A stretch of DNA of 64,000 bases from TMED69 sp964642505 (GCA_964642505.1 CAZXQY010000002.1:1-64000), one strand, 5' to 3'; counted from the first letter of the stretch, positions 8,472 to 17,823 are shown. Notes: generated by a model from the letters alone, not told the origin. A program made the numbers and translations.

Positions 8472-8807
8472 GGTGTCTTCTGCCAATCTCATCAAACGAA
8501 TAACTATACATTAGTTCAAATGTATCGCTGTAGCCGCAACTAAGATTGGTGTATTCTACCAGATTAACAACTAATAGGCGCAAAAAATCTGTTAAGAAGT
8601 GCAGAAGTATATCCATCCTACTGTCTCAGATTACGGCATCCAAAATGGTACAAAATCGGTGGGATAGTTCTCATTATCGGGATTTTATTGGTTTTGAAAA
8701 AAGGAGTCGGGCGGAGACACGTTTAGTTTGAGAAAAAAGTGATTTTCAGTTATATTACGGTTACTTAGTGCACTTATCATAGAAATTGAATTAATAAAAA
8801 TCCGACC
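8472..8807. other. Divergent intergenic region, no gene supported
   Basis: This 336-bp stretch separates DUF1820 (minus) from ftsK (plus) and should carry both promoters. An open frame at 8546-8731 (61 codons, GTG start) has no family resemblance and no clear ribosome-binding site, so I do not call it. TTATATTACGG around 8749-8759 could be a -10 element for ftsK. I see no RNA gene or long repeat. Confidence 0.5.
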
Positions 8808-11111
8808 ATGTCACATGCTGTAAGAAAGCGTGGAGAGCGACCCAGTCGCTTCTCCAACGGAGTAATTCACCGACTCAAGGAAGGGGTCATGATTGCTTTG
8901 GGCGGTGTGGCTATGTTTCTGCTAGTGAGCTTAGTAAGCCATGATTTGGCCGATCCTGGGTGGTCGCAAACAGGTGGAGACAGTGTTTTCCATAATTTAG
9001 GAGGGGCAATCGGGGCATGGTTTTCGGATTTCTCGTTTCATTTATTTGGCCATCTTGCGTTTTTGTTTCCTATCGGTGTGGGTTACGTTGGTTGGTTGAT
9101 TTTTAGGGAAGGATTGGATGACGCTCTGTCAGACCGATACCATATCATTGTTCGGCTTATCGGCTTAATACTAGGCGTTTTCAGCGGGTGTGGTCTGCTT
9201 TGGGTAAGAGGGGGCGGTGTCTTAGCCTCTGAGGTCAGGGACTCGGGTGGAATTTTGGGTGATTTGGTTGGTGGCGTCCTTGCTAACGGTTTTGGTGAAG
9301 TGGGCGGTGTGGTGTTGATGTTAGCGTGCTTCTTGGCTGGGACGACTTTGCTAACGGGGCTTTCCTGGCTAAAACTCATGGATATTTCAGGATCTGTTAC
9401 GTTGAACCTTTATCGTAAGTCTAAGTACCGCATGACGTTAATCGTTGATGGCCTATATGACTATTGGAGGGGGCGGACGGCTAGAAAAGAGAGAGTCGCT
9501 GTTTTTAGGGAAGAAGCGCATAAGCGAGAACAAAGAGAACCAACACAAATCACAATAAAAAGCTCAGACATTGTTGTCAGTGATCGCGCTAATCTCGAAC
9601 AGCAGGAGACACTGTTCGAAGAAGAAAACGATAAATTGCTACCGGAACTAAATCTGCTGACAAGGAGGGAGAGCAGGGATGGTGGTTACTCTCCGGAGTC
9701 TTTGACTGCGATGTCTAGACAAGTGGAGTTAAAGTTGGGTGACTTCGGAATCGAAGTAAAGGTGGTTTCTGTTCAGCCAGGCCCGGTAATCACTAGATTT
9801 GAACTGGAGCCGGCTGCGGGTGTCAAAGCTAGTCGAATAACTAACCTGTCGAAGGACCTAGCACGGGCGCTATCGGCTATAAGCGTACGAGTCGTCGAGG
9901 TCATTGCCGGCAAAACAACAATCGGCTTAGAGATACCTAATCAGAAGAGAGAAACCGTTTTGCTAAGCGACATTCTTAAGTCTGAAGTTTATGAAAGATT
10001 ACAATCAAAACTAACTATAGCTCTGGGAGAGGATATTTCTGGACAACCTTTGGTAGCAGACCTTTCTAAAATGCCCCACCTATTGGTCGCAGGTACCACC
10101 GGCTCTGGGAAGTCTGTTGCGTTGAACGCTATGATTCTGAGCTTGCTCTACAAATCGACCCCTGAAGATGTACGGTTCATTTTAATAGACCCCAAAATGT
10201 TGGAACTTTCAGTTTACGAAGGTATTCCTTCCTTGCTAGCTCCCGTTGTGACTGATATGAAGGAGGCAGCTAATGCTTTGAGATGGTGCGTGGCCGAAAT
10301 GGAAAAACGATACCACCTAATGGCGTCACTTGGTGTGAGAAATATTTCCGGATATAACCGCAAGGTTGAAGAAGCGATAAATAGTGGAAGACCTATAGAG
10401 AGCCCAGTCGTCCAGGGCAATGAAATTCAAGGGACTTTGGAGGTTCTACCTAAAATAGTTGTAATCATAGATGAACTGGCTGATCTTATGATGGTGGTAG
10501 GAAAGAAGGTGGAAGATCTTATTGCTAGGCTGGCTCAGAAAGCGAGAGCTTCCGGGATACATCTAATACTGGCGACCCAAAGGCCTTCGGTTGATGTAAT
10601 AACTGGCCTCATAAAGGCTAATATCCCTAGTCGGATATCATTCCAGGTATCGTCAAGAGTTGATTCCCGGACCATCCTAGACCAAATTGGTGCGGAGAAT
10701 TTGTTAGGTCATGGGGATATGCTGTATTTGCCGCCAGGTACAAGCATTCCTCACAGGGTACATGGTGCGTTTGTTTCTGATGAAGAAGTACACAAAGTGG
10801 TGAAACGATTAAGGAAATCCGGTGATCCGGAGTACGTAGATTCTGTTTTGAGTGGTGATATGGAGGGTGGTTTTGAAACGCTTGATGGCCTGGCAATTTC
10901 GGATTTTGAGCAAGATGAACTCTATGACCAGGCAGTTAAGATTGTAATTGAAACACGGAGAGCGTCAGTATCCGGCATCCAGCGCCGTTTGAAAATAGGG
11001 TACAACCGCGCTGCCAGAATGGTCGAGGCGATGGAAGCCGCTGGTTTGGTAGGCGAGCTACAACCGAGTGGAACTCGGGAAGTCTTAGTTCCGCCTTCTG
11101 CGGATTTATGA
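8808..11111 (+). CDS. ftsK: FtsK, DNA translocase of the divisome
   Basis: Anchors at the septum and pumps chromosomal DNA towards dif for XerCD resolution. The 767-aa protein has four N-terminal membrane helices within residues 25-195, a short charged linker, then the motor: Walker A GTTGSGKS (residues 429-436) and Walker B VVIIDELADLMM. The C-terminal gamma winged helix (from about residue 700, including IQRRLKIGYNRAAR) reads KOPS sites. The linker is far shorter than in E. coli FtsK (1329 aa). lolA overlaps its end by 4 nt. Confidence 0.97.
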   Translation: MSHAVRKRGERPSRFSNGVIHRLKEGVMIALGGVAMFLLVSLVSHDLADPGWSQTGGDSVFHNLGGAIGAWFSDFSFHLFGHLAFLFPIGVGYVGWLIFREGLDDALSDRYHIIVRLIGLILGVFSGCGLLWVRGGGVLASEVRDSGGILGDLVGGVLANGFGEVGGVVLMLACFLAGTTLLTGLSWLKLMDISGSVTLNLYRKSKYRMTLIVDGLYDYWRGRTARKERVAVFREEAHKREQREPTQITIKSSDIVVSDRANLEQQETLFEEENDKLLPELNLLTRRESRDGGYSPESLTAMSRQVELKLGDFGIEVKVVSVQPGPVITRFELEPAAGVKASRITNLSKDLARALSAISVRVVEVIAGKTTIGLEIPNQKRETVLLSDILKSEVYERLQSKLTIALGEDISGQPLVADLSKMPHLLVAGTTGSGKSVALNAMILSLLYKSTPEDVRFILIDPKMLELSVYEGIPSLLAPVVTDMKEAANALRWCVAEMEKRYHLMASLGVRNISGYNRKVEEAINSGRPIESPVVQGNEIQGTLEVLPKIVVIIDELADLMMVVGKKVEDLIARLAQKARASGIHLILATQRPSVDVITGLIKANIPSRISFQVSSRVDSRTILDQIGAENLLGHGDMLYLPPGTSIPHRVHGAFVSDEEVHKVVKRLRKSGDPEYVDSVLSGDMEGGFETLDGLAISDFEQDELYDQAVKIVIETRRASVSGIQRRLKIGYNRAARMVEAMEAAGLVGELQPSGTREVLVPPSADL

Positions 11112-11722
11112 AAACAATACTTTGTATGGTGGCCTTGGCAGTTTCAGTCGAAACTGAGGCTAAGGAAGAATTTTACCAGTATTTGGACGGGGTTTTCTCC
11201 ATGGAAGCCAGGTTTACGCAAAAATCTTATGATGGTGAAGGCGGTCTATTGGATTCGTCTGAAGGATTGGTCAGGTTGGCTAAACCTAATAAATTTAAAT
11301 GGATCTATGAGACACCGCTCTCTCAGGAGATTGTTAGTGATGGAAAGAAAGTGTGGATATTCGATCGAGATTTAAAGCAAGTGACGATTACGGATTCAAT
11401 AGACACGGAAAGAAATCTTTTAAATTTGGCTTTTGGTGGAGAAAGGGTGCTCGGTGAGTATTACAATGTTCGGCGTGTATCTAGAAAGGAGGACGAACAT
11501 AATTGGTTTCAAATAACACCCAAGGATTCGTCTGTTTTGTTTGAAGTAGCGTATTTAAGATTTTCCGGAGAGAAATTTTCGGGGTTCGAATTGAGAACGA
11601 GTGTGAACCGCGTATTAAAAGTTTGTTTTAAGAATGTTGAAACCAATATGATTCTCGATGACGAGGAATTCAATCTCGTGTTACCTGAGGATGTGGATGT
11701 GGTGGAAGGCTTTCTGAACTAA
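11108..11722 (+). CDS. lolA: LolA, outer-membrane lipoprotein carrier
   Basis: Periplasmic chaperone that shuttles lipoproteins from the LolC/D complex to the outer membrane. The 204-aa product has a short signal peptide (MKTILCMVALAVSVETEA, cleavage likely near residue 18). The mature part carries the family's FTQ, RPNKFKW-like AKPNKFKWIYE, and VWIFDRDLKQVT. It overlaps ftsK by ATGA, the order known from E. coli and Pseudomonas. LolB was not found in this window. Confidence 0.92.
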   Translation: MKTILCMVALAVSVETEAKEEFYQYLDGVFSMEARFTQKSYDGEGGLLDSSEGLVRLAKPNKFKWIYETPLSQEIVSDGKKVWIFDRDLKQVTITDSIDTERNLLNLAFGGERVLGEYYNVRRVSRKEDEHNWFQITPKDSSVLFEVAYLRFSGEKFSGFELRTSVNRVLKVCFKNVETNMILDDEEFNLVLPEDVDVVEGFLN

Positions 11723-11761
11723 AACGTTTGGCGGACATTAAAAAAAGGAAAAATGAAATAA

Positions 11762-13045
11762 ATGTTAGATTTGAAGATCCTTCGTAGTGACCTAGAGAGC
11801 ACTTTTGCGGCACTTCGACGAAGAGGTTTTGATCTAGATGTTGAGAAATGGAGTCGCCTGGAGAGTCAGCGCAAAAAATTGCAGATAGCGACCGAAGAAT
11901 TGCAAGCAGAAAGAAATAAAAGAAGCAAAGAAATTGGGAACGCTAAAGCGAAAGGGATTGACACAAAAGATATTCTATCGTCTATGGAAGATCTATCCGA
12001 TTCTCTTAAGGAGTCGGTCCAATCTTTGGAGCTTGTCCAAAAAGAGTTGCACGAATTTTTGCTTGGCTTGCCAAATATACCTGATGAGACTGTTCCATAT
12101 GGCTCTTCCGAGAATGATAACGTAGAGCTAAGAGTGGTTGGCAGCCCACGCGTATTTAATTTTGACGTGAAGGACCACGTCGAAATAGGAGAAAGTTTGG
12201 GCCAAATGGATTTTGAATCGGCCGGCAAATTGTCAGGTTCTAGATTCGTAGTGTTATCTGGGGACATAGCCCGTCTGCAACGGGCCCTTATACAATTTAT
12301 GCTTGACTTACACGTGTCGGAGCATCAGTACAAAGAAGTTTACGTTCCCTTTCTAGTGAATGAAGATACTATGATAGGGACTGGGCAGCTTCCGAAGTTT
12401 AAGGAAGACTTGTTTTCAATAAACCTCCAAGAGCTATATCTTATACCGACTGCCGAAGTACCTGTTACGGGCTTGATGAAAAATAGTATTATAGGAAAGG
12501 AAAGTCTACCAATTCGATACGTCTGTCATTCTCCCTGTTTTAGGAGTGAGGCGGGCTCTTACGGCAAAGATACTAGGGGAATGATAAGGCAGCATCAGTT
12601 TGAAAAGGTTGAATTGGTGCAGTTCGTTTCGCCTGAGTCTTCGCGGAATTGTTTAGAACAGCTAACGGCGGACGCCGAAGTCGTTTTGCAACGTTTGGAA
12701 TTACCATATCGTGTCGTAGAGCTATGTACCGGTGACTTGGGCTTCTCTGCCGCTAAAACTTATGATTTGGAGGTATGGTTGCCATCTCAGAATACATATA
12801 GAGAAATTTCTTCGTGCAGCAATTTCCGAGAATTTCAAGCTCGCCGAATGAAGGCAAGATGGAGGAACTCGGAGACCAGTAAGGTGGAGCTTCTCCATAC
12901 GTTAAACGGATCCGGGGTAGCCGCAGGGCGGGCGTTAATTGCAGTACTTGAGAATTTTCAAAGGCAGGACGGAAGTGTAGAGATCCCAAAGGTTCTGCGC
13001 CCGTATATGGCGGGACAAGAGGAACTTAGTTCCGCTGGCTCCTGA
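11762..13045 (+). CDS. serS: Seryl-tRNA synthetase
   Basis: Class II synthetase charging tRNA-Ser. The 427-aa protein has the N-terminal coiled-coil arm (residues about 30-105, rich in Lys, Glu and Leu) and a class II catalytic core with motif 2 (FRSEAGSYGKDTRGMIRQHQF) and motif 3 (LNGSGVAAGRALIAVLEN, GR plus following helix). It lies 39 nt after lolA. rarA, which separates lolA and serS in E. coli, is absent here. A tRNA-Ser gene lies about 2.7 kb downstream. Confidence 0.97.
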   Translation: MLDLKILRSDLESTFAALRRRGFDLDVEKWSRLESQRKKLQIATEELQAERNKRSKEIGNAKAKGIDTKDILSSMEDLSDSLKESVQSLELVQKELHEFLLGLPNIPDETVPYGSSENDNVELRVVGSPRVFNFDVKDHVEIGESLGQMDFESAGKLSGSRFVVLSGDIARLQRALIQFMLDLHVSEHQYKEVYVPFLVNEDTMIGTGQLPKFKEDLFSINLQELYLIPTAEVPVTGLMKNSIIGKESLPIRYVCHSPCFRSEAGSYGKDTRGMIRQHQFEKVELVQFVSPESSRNCLEQLTADAEVVLQRLELPYRVVELCTGDLGFSAAKTYDLEVWLPSQNTYREISSCSNFREFQARRMKARWRNSETSKVELLHTLNGSGVAAGRALIAVLENFQRQDGSVEIPKVLRPYMAGQEELSSAGS

Positions 13046-13064
13046 TACGAGTTTCCAAGTAAAT

Positions 13065-13247
13065 CTATATTAGGGTCATAAGAAGCAGCACGAACGCCGC
13101 TACGAAGAGGACCGGTACAACAAAACTCGCCCAGTCGCCTTTTTCGGCCTCAGGACTGTCTTGCATCATTCTTTTGGCATTCGGGTACATGTATAGGATC
13201 ATTGCACCTATTAGTAGGGCAGATCCGATTTTCATAAACAGTTCCAT
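13065..13247 (-). CDS. Small two-helix membrane protein
   Basis: A predicted 60-aa membrane protein using ATG at 13247; a TTG five codons upstream is an alternative. It has two hydrophobic helices (about residues 3-22 and 40-60) joined by a charged loop with AKRMMQDSPEAEKGDW. GAGAAATGGA lies just before the ATG. It follows the YccA-type gene on the same strand after a terminator-like hairpin, so it may have its own promoter. I do not recognise a named family. Confidence 0.6.
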   Translation of the reverse strand: MELFMKIGSALLIGAMILYMYPNAKRMMQDSPEAEKGDWASFVVPVLFVAAFVLLLMTLI

Positions 13248-13269
13248 TATTCCATTTCTCAATCGGATA

Positions 13270-13300
13270 AACGTGGCCCGACGGTCGGCCGGGCCACGTT
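13270..13300 (-). terminator. Strong GC-rich hairpin after the yccA-type gene
   Basis: A perfect 10-bp stem (AACGTGGCCC at 13270-13279 with GGGCCACGTT at 13291-13300) encloses an 11-nt loop. It lies just downstream of the minus-strand Bax-inhibitor gene stop. Only a short T-rich stretch follows, so it may be a weak intrinsic terminator or an RNA-stabilising hairpin. Confidence 0.6.
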
Positions 13301-13327
13301 ATTATTTGTTAACGAAACTTAACTGCT

Positions 13328-13993
13328 CTAATCGTTACTTGCGAACCCTAATAGATGAAGTAGGCTGACAAAAAGATTAAAAATCGTCATGTACAAACCG
13401 ACGGTGGCTAGCACGTAATTATCTTGCCCACCGTGAACCATTTGACTAGTTTCATATAATAAGAATCCACTCATTAGCATAACGACCGTCGCCGATATGG
13501 CCAGGCTAAAGGCCGGTATTCCTAAAAATATATTTACTAAGGCGGCAACGAGCACGACGATAAATCCGGTGGCAAGAAAACCTCCCATGAAGCTAAAATC
13601 TTTCCGGGTAGTAAGGGCATAGCCCGAAAGAGCGAAAAAAATTACGCCTGTGCCACCCAAGGCTGTCGCTACTATCTGAGGTCCGTTGGGTAGAGACAAA
13701 TACATGCTCAACAGCGGTCCTAACCCTAGTCCTAGTAATCCAGTTATTCCGAAAACCACTCCAATTCCAGCACCAGAATTGGCCGTGCGAGGTAAAACTA
13801 GCCACATAAGTGCTATAGCCCCACCTAGGCAGAGCAAATAGGTCATCGGAGGTAGTTTAAGGAAGACGGAAAGTGTTGCGGTAACGGCACTGAAAAGCAG
13901 TGTCATTGCAAGCAACATATAAGTGTTGCGTATCAGTTTATTGGTCGCTAAGACTCGAGCGTCCACCTGAGTACTGACTGTATTTCCTTGCAT
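13328..13993 (-). CDS. Bax inhibitor-1/YccA family membrane protein
   Basis: A 221-aa protein with seven hydrophobic segments, the hallmark of the Bax inhibitor-1 (TMBIM) family to which E. coli YccA and YbhL belong. YccA binds and modulates the FtsH protease. The N-terminal segment NKLIRNTYMLLAMTLLFSA and the C-terminal GFLLYETSQMVHGG (with the conserved YDT/YET acidic residue) support the family. AGGAGA lies ahead of the ATG at 13993. It is divergent from the aldehyde dehydrogenase. Confidence 0.92.
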   Translation of the reverse strand: MQGNTVSTQVDARVLATNKLIRNTYMLLAMTLLFSAVTATLSVFLKLPPMTYLLCLGGAIALMWLVLPRTANSGAGIGVVFGITGLLGLGLGPLLSMYLSLPNGPQIVATALGGTGVIFFALSGYALTTRKDFSFMGGFLATGFIVVLVAALVNIFLGIPAFSLAISATVVMLMSGFLLYETSQMVHGGQDNYVLATVGLYMTIFNLFVSLLHLLGFASND

Positions 13994-14190
13994 TATGGGT
14001 TTCTCCTGTACAGATTAGCCATTAAACTTACGTAAACACTAATTATGATAAGTGTGTTTATAGAAAATTCAACCGTTTGTACAACAATTATTGAAGTAAA
14101 TCGGTGTATATTTTACGGGAAAACCGACGAGATGAAGCTCTAATCCCTGATTTTTCTGCACGATTTGAACACGTTACCCGGAGGTTCACC

Positions 14191-15648
14191 TTGATCAACG
14201 AAAATGTAGTGGCAGACCAAAGCCGTGAGATAGTGGAAACTAATATTAAAAAAATCATCGATAGGCAGCGTGAATCCTGTTCGATAGAGGGTTTTTCCGC
14301 TTCAAAGAGGATGGATAGAATTGATAGGGCAATAGCCCTTCTCGTAGAGAACTCACAAGGTATAGTGGATGCGTTGATGTCCGATTTTGGTAATAGAAGC
14401 CAGGAGGGTTCGCTTGCAACCGACGTTTTTGGGACCCTTTCGGCCTTGAAGTATGCGAAGAAAAATGTGAAAAAATGGATGAGGCCGTCCAGGCGGCAAT
14501 CAGTTTTTCCTCTGGGCCTACTTGGTGCAAGTACTAGAATTGAATATCAGCCCCTTGGAAGTGTGGGGACAGTAGTACCCTGGAATTTCCCTTTCAATTT
14601 GTGCTTTGGACCCTTGGGAAGTATTTTTGCCGCGGGTAATCGGGTAATCATTAAGCCTTCCGAATTTACTCCAACCAGTTCGGATTTGATTAAAGAACTT
14701 GTCGGTAAATATTTTGACGAAGATGAATCTTATGTGGTGCTAGGTGGTCCGGCGATCGGGGAATTATTTTGTTCGCAACCGTTTGACCATCTCTTATTCA
14801 CAGGTTCTACTTCGATTGCTTCGAGTGTCATGAAGGCAGCGGCTAAAAACTTAGTGCCTGTGACCCTCGAGCTTGGGGGCAAGTCTCCCGTAATTGTCTC
14901 GGAAAGTGCTGACTTAGGCAAGGCAGCTACTCGTATTATGGCTGGGAAGACTTTGAACGCAGGTCAGATATGTTTGGCGCCGGATTATGTCTTGGTTGAT
15001 AGCAAAATCGAGGATCGCTTTATCTCCGAACTTAGGGCAACTGTTCGGGAAATGTATCCAACAATGATTGACAATCCGGACTACACCGCAGTAATCAACC
15101 ATCGCCATCGGGAACGTCTACGGTATTACTTGGATGATGCGGCTGCTAAGGGAGCAGAATTGGTAGAGCTAAAACCAGAAGGCGAACAATTTCAAGATGA
15201 AAGACAGATAAAAATTCCACCTACTTTAGTGTTGTCTCCGGCAGAGGACATGTCAATTATGACGGAGGAGATTTTCGGGCCCATATTGCCGATAAGGACT
15301 TACGGAACGATAGACGACGCAATATGTTACATCAATGAACGACCACATCCTCTGGGTTTGTATTACTTTGGTAGCAACCACAAAGAAGAATTAAGGGTTA
15401 TTCGTGAAACTACCTCTGGTGGCATAACTATTAATGATGTGATTACGCACATAATGCAAGATGACGCCCCTTTCGGGGGAGTTGGCCCTTCGGGTACCGG
15501 AGCCTATCACGGCCGAGAGGGTTTTTTGAATTTTAGTCACAGCAAAACTGTCTTTAGACAGACTTCCATAGATTTCTTGCTAAAAACATTACGGCCTCCT
15601 TATGGAGAAGGAATTAGGCGTTTTCTCAATTTAATGATAAAAAAATAG
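14191..15648 (+). CDS. Coniferyl-aldehyde-dehydrogenase-type aldehyde dehydrogenase
   Basis: NAD(P)-dependent oxidation of an aldehyde to the acid. The best match by pattern is the class 3 / coniferyl aldehyde dehydrogenase group, which lacks the long N-terminal extension of other ALDHs. Motifs seen are PWNFPFN, KPSEFTP, FTGST, LELGGKSPVIV (catalytic Glu) and LNAGQICLAPDYVLV (catalytic Cys). The frame opens at 14104, but TTG at 14191 has GGAGG 7 nt upstream and gives 485 aa. It stands alone, so the natural substrate is unclear. Confidence 0.88.
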   Translation: MINENVVADQSREIVETNIKKIIDRQRESCSIEGFSASKRMDRIDRAIALLVENSQGIVDALMSDFGNRSQEGSLATDVFGTLSALKYAKKNVKKWMRPSRRQSVFPLGLLGASTRIEYQPLGSVGTVVPWNFPFNLCFGPLGSIFAAGNRVIIKPSEFTPTSSDLIKELVGKYFDEDESYVVLGGPAIGELFCSQPFDHLLFTGSTSIASSVMKAAAKNLVPVTLELGGKSPVIVSESADLGKAATRIMAGKTLNAGQICLAPDYVLVDSKIEDRFISELRATVREMYPTMIDNPDYTAVINHRHRERLRYYLDDAAAKGAELVELKPEGEQFQDERQIKIPPTLVLSPAEDMSIMTEEIFGPILPIRTYGTIDDAICYINERPHPLGLYYFGSNHKEELRVIRETTSGGITINDVITHIMQDDAPFGGVGPSGTGAYHGREGFLNFSHSKTVFRQTSIDFLLKTLRPPYGEGIRRFLNLMIKK

Positions 15649-15714
15649 ATGGATAGAAAAACGTGTGGTTTATCCTAACGGCAGTAGACTTTTTTTTTCG
15701 GTCGCGAAATTTGC

Positions 15715-15720
15715 TAGAAT
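15715..15720 (+). promoter_or_regulatory. Extended -10 element of tRNA-Ser
   Basis: TGCTAGAAT ends 12 bp before the tRNA-Ser gene, giving an extended -10 (TGnTAGAAT). No convincing -35 is visible 17 bp upstream, where a T-run lies. Confidence 0.45.
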
Positions 15721-15732
15721 CTGTCGGATTCT

Positions 15733-15822
15733 GGAGAGGTGGCAGAGCGGTTGAATGCACTGGTCTTGAAAACCAGCAAGGGTTAACGCCCTTCCAGGGT
15801 TCGAATCCCTGTCTCTCCGCCA
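15733..15822 (+). tRNA. tRNA-Ser (anticodon TGA)
   Basis: A 90-nt tRNA with a 7-bp acceptor stem (GGAGAGG against TCTCTCC, with one G-T pair), discriminator G and an encoded CCA. The anticodon loop is CTTGAAA, so the anticodon is TGA. The long variable arm, about 15 nt, is typical of tRNA-Ser. The T-loop is GGTTCGAATCC. I searched by eye for a repeat of its 3' end that would mark an integrated element and found none. Confidence 0.96.
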
Positions 15823-16171
15823 TTTCTTGTTTGGACTTGTAGTTATAACTAGAACCAATAATAGTCGATGTATGCTATACGTCACCACTGTTTCTTAGGG
15901 AGCGAAAGGCGATCCGAAATTAGAATGTATAAAACGACGAAAGATTTAAATGCAAGCCCCGTAGTCCTGTGCTGGCTCGTTTTTCGATATGGCGAAAGGA
16001 AGCAAGAAAGATTCGGTTAGAGTGCAGAAGAACACGAGATTATTCAGTATTGCTGTAAAAATCGCTATTGAAACTTGACGGTTTAAGGCTCATGCCTCTC
16101 AAAATAAAAGGTATAGTAATTTACACTCTCCCTGTAGACTGAAAAAATTGACCCAACTAGGAGGGCTTGCT
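15823..16171 (+). other. Intergenic region, no gene supported
   Basis: This 349-bp gap follows tRNA-Ser and precedes the HsaA-like monooxygenase. A 29-codon frame at 15989-16078 (MAKGSKKDSVRVQ...) is basic and short, lacks a clear ribosome-binding site, and is not called. A promoter for the monooxygenase is expected near 16070-16150, where the sequence becomes A/T rich, but no good -35/-10 pair stands out. Confidence 0.4.
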
Positions 16172-17404
16172 GTGGTTCAAGCAGTTAATGAAATGACAAA
16201 CCCGTCTGAAACAAAATTCGCTCGACTAGCCGTTATACGAGATACTTTGTTGCGCGAGGTTGAAGATCTTGCCCCTCTCATATCGAAGCACGCGGATTTT
16301 GCGGATAAGGAAGCCCGTGTCGCTAATGAGGTGATCGAAGGACTCATGGACGCCCAACTTTTCCGCCTTTGGTTGCCACAGCGTTATAACGGCCTACAAG
16401 TCGACATAATGACTCAGGTTCTAGTTACTTCCGAGATTGCCAAATATTGCTCCTCCGCGGCGTGGGTTACTGCTTTATATGGTGCTTGCCAGTGGTTCAC
16501 TTCATTGTATTCGGAGCGCGCTCAAGAAGAAGTTTTCGGTAACGATAATGACGCGCGAGTATGTGGTGTATTGGCTCCTACTGCCACGATCAAACTGGTT
16601 CGAGGCGGGATTCGTGTTACCGGACGGTGGGCTTACGCGTCAGGCTCGGCGCATGCAACATGGGCAACAGTTGGTACACCGCGTAAAAACGGCGGGGAAG
16701 GAACCGATCTTGTGTTAATCCCAATGACAGAGTTAACCATTGATCGCACTTGGGACACGGCTGGAATGCGTGGCACGGCTAGCGACACATTATGTGCTGA
16801 AGACGTTTTTGTTCCGGATCACAGAATACTTTCTTTTTTCTGTGCAGATGGCGCCTTAGAAGGCCATACGGATACAGAATTCAGGAATGAAGTGTTGTTT
16901 CGTACTCCGCTGGCCGGATTTGCGACTGTTTGTGTTATAGGTCCATTGATCGGGATGGCCAGAGTAGCCCTCGAACATACGCTGAATCACATTAACGGTC
17001 GGGCCGTCGCGTATACGATTTCGCAAGATCAATCAGCACTGGTATCGACCCAACTAGCGATTGCCGAAGCAGCGATGAAAATCGATTCTGCCGAATTACA
17101 TATCCATCGCGCTGCCACTGACCTCGATGAGGCGGCGGAACTTCCTGATCTCCCCGACCTGATTTGGCGCGCACGTACTAGGCATCACTTGGGTTGGGGG
17201 ACGCAATTATTGCGGGAAGCAATGTTGGTCTTGCAACAAGTTAACGGAAGTTCCGACATGCAGCGAGGAGGGACATTTGAAAGGATTTGGCGGGATTTTA
17301 GTACCTCGAGTGCACATGCTGTGCTAAGCGTTGCGACAACAGGTGAAGTCTATGGCAAAGTGTTGTGTGGACATGAGCCGAATGTCATTAGCACAGCGTA
17401 CTGA
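16172..17404 (+). CDS. HsaA-type flavin-dependent monooxygenase (acyl-CoA dehydrogenase fold)
   Basis: A 410-aa protein of the acyl-CoA-dehydrogenase-like fold, closest in pattern to two-component flavin monooxygenases such as HsaA and HpaB-like hydroxylases. Seen are the N-terminal helical region with LMDAQLFRLWLPQRYNGL, the middle GVLAPTATIKLVRGGIRVTGRWAYASG and a C-terminal helix pair ending IWRDFSTSSAHAVL. Enzymes of this group need a separate flavin reductase, and none lies alongside. GTG at 16172 has AGGAGGG upstream; a TTG at 16148 is possible. The codon choice looks somewhat GC-richer than its neighbours. Confidence 0.82.
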   Translation: MVQAVNEMTNPSETKFARLAVIRDTLLREVEDLAPLISKHADFADKEARVANEVIEGLMDAQLFRLWLPQRYNGLQVDIMTQVLVTSEIAKYCSSAAWVTALYGACQWFTSLYSERAQEEVFGNDNDARVCGVLAPTATIKLVRGGIRVTGRWAYASGSAHATWATVGTPRKNGGEGTDLVLIPMTELTIDRTWDTAGMRGTASDTLCAEDVFVPDHRILSFFCADGALEGHTDTEFRNEVLFRTPLAGFATVCVIGPLIGMARVALEHTLNHINGRAVAYTISQDQSALVSTQLAIAEAAMKIDSAELHIHRAATDLDEAAELPDLPDLIWRARTRHHLGWGTQLLREAMLVLQQVNGSSDMQRGGTFERIWRDFSTSSAHAVLSVATTGEVYGKVLCGHEPNVISTAY

Positions 17405-17422
17405 TGAATTAGGTGTATGCTA

Positions 17423-17563
17423 CTACCTATCAAGTGATTCTCGACCGTTAATAATTTGGACGTCTTGATCTCGACCATAATAACGCCGCGCATAGTAGCT
17501 CATCGTGTCGTCAAGATAGCCTTTTAGTTCGGTGTCGGTGACGTTTACCGTCACCGTTCCCAT
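17423..17563 (-). CDS. Possible 46-aa small protein
   Basis: A short ATG-started frame encoding MGTVTVNVTDTELKGY, then a tyrosine- and arginine-rich segment and the tail INGRESLDR. No strong ribosome-binding site is present. It lies in a 419-bp gap and is convergent with the monooxygenase. It may be a small gene, a remnant of a larger one, or chance. I do not recognise it. Confidence 0.22.
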   Translation of the reverse strand: MGTVTVNVTDTELKGYLDDTMSYYARRYYGRDQDVQIINGRESLDR

Positions 17564-17823
17564 AAGGCTTTTTGTCGGCTTCGCCGTCTTCTAGTAAGGA
17601 CCGACAGGGAGGATAAAATAGTTGATGAGCCGGACGGAAAAGATTACTAAAATGAAAAAGTTAATTAAATTTCCATGATAAACGACTAGAACGCTTCAAG
17701 TAATCCTATGCCTAAATGCTTAGACCGAAAATTGGTTTTTACAAGTGCTTCTCCACAAATTAGGAAACAGACGAGAATTTATTCTCCCTTTTTTTATGGA
17801 AAAAACTAAGGTAGAGTAATTAT
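17564..17823. other. Intergenic region ahead of the first LLM gene
   Basis: A/T-rich sequence that should hold the promoter of the 17824 gene. Around 17589-17599 there is a small GC hairpin (CGGC-TTC-GCCG in CGGCTTCGCCG, 4-bp stem). No coding frame with family resemblance was seen. Confidence 0.35.

Noticed and set aside
8546..8731. 61-codon plus-strand ORF ahead of ftsK
   Set aside because: GTG start, no clear ribosome-binding site, no family resemblance, and it fills a divergent promoter region.
11722..11729. AAACGTTT core between lolA and serS
   Set aside because: Flanks are asymmetric and the neighbours are housekeeping genes, so it is probably chance.
15626..15888. Minus-strand ORFs across tRNA-Ser
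   Set aside because: They are read through the antisense of the tRNA and its flank.
15989..16078. 29-codon ORF after tRNA-Ser
   Set aside because: Very short, basic, no recognisable ribosome-binding site; chance is the simpler explanation.
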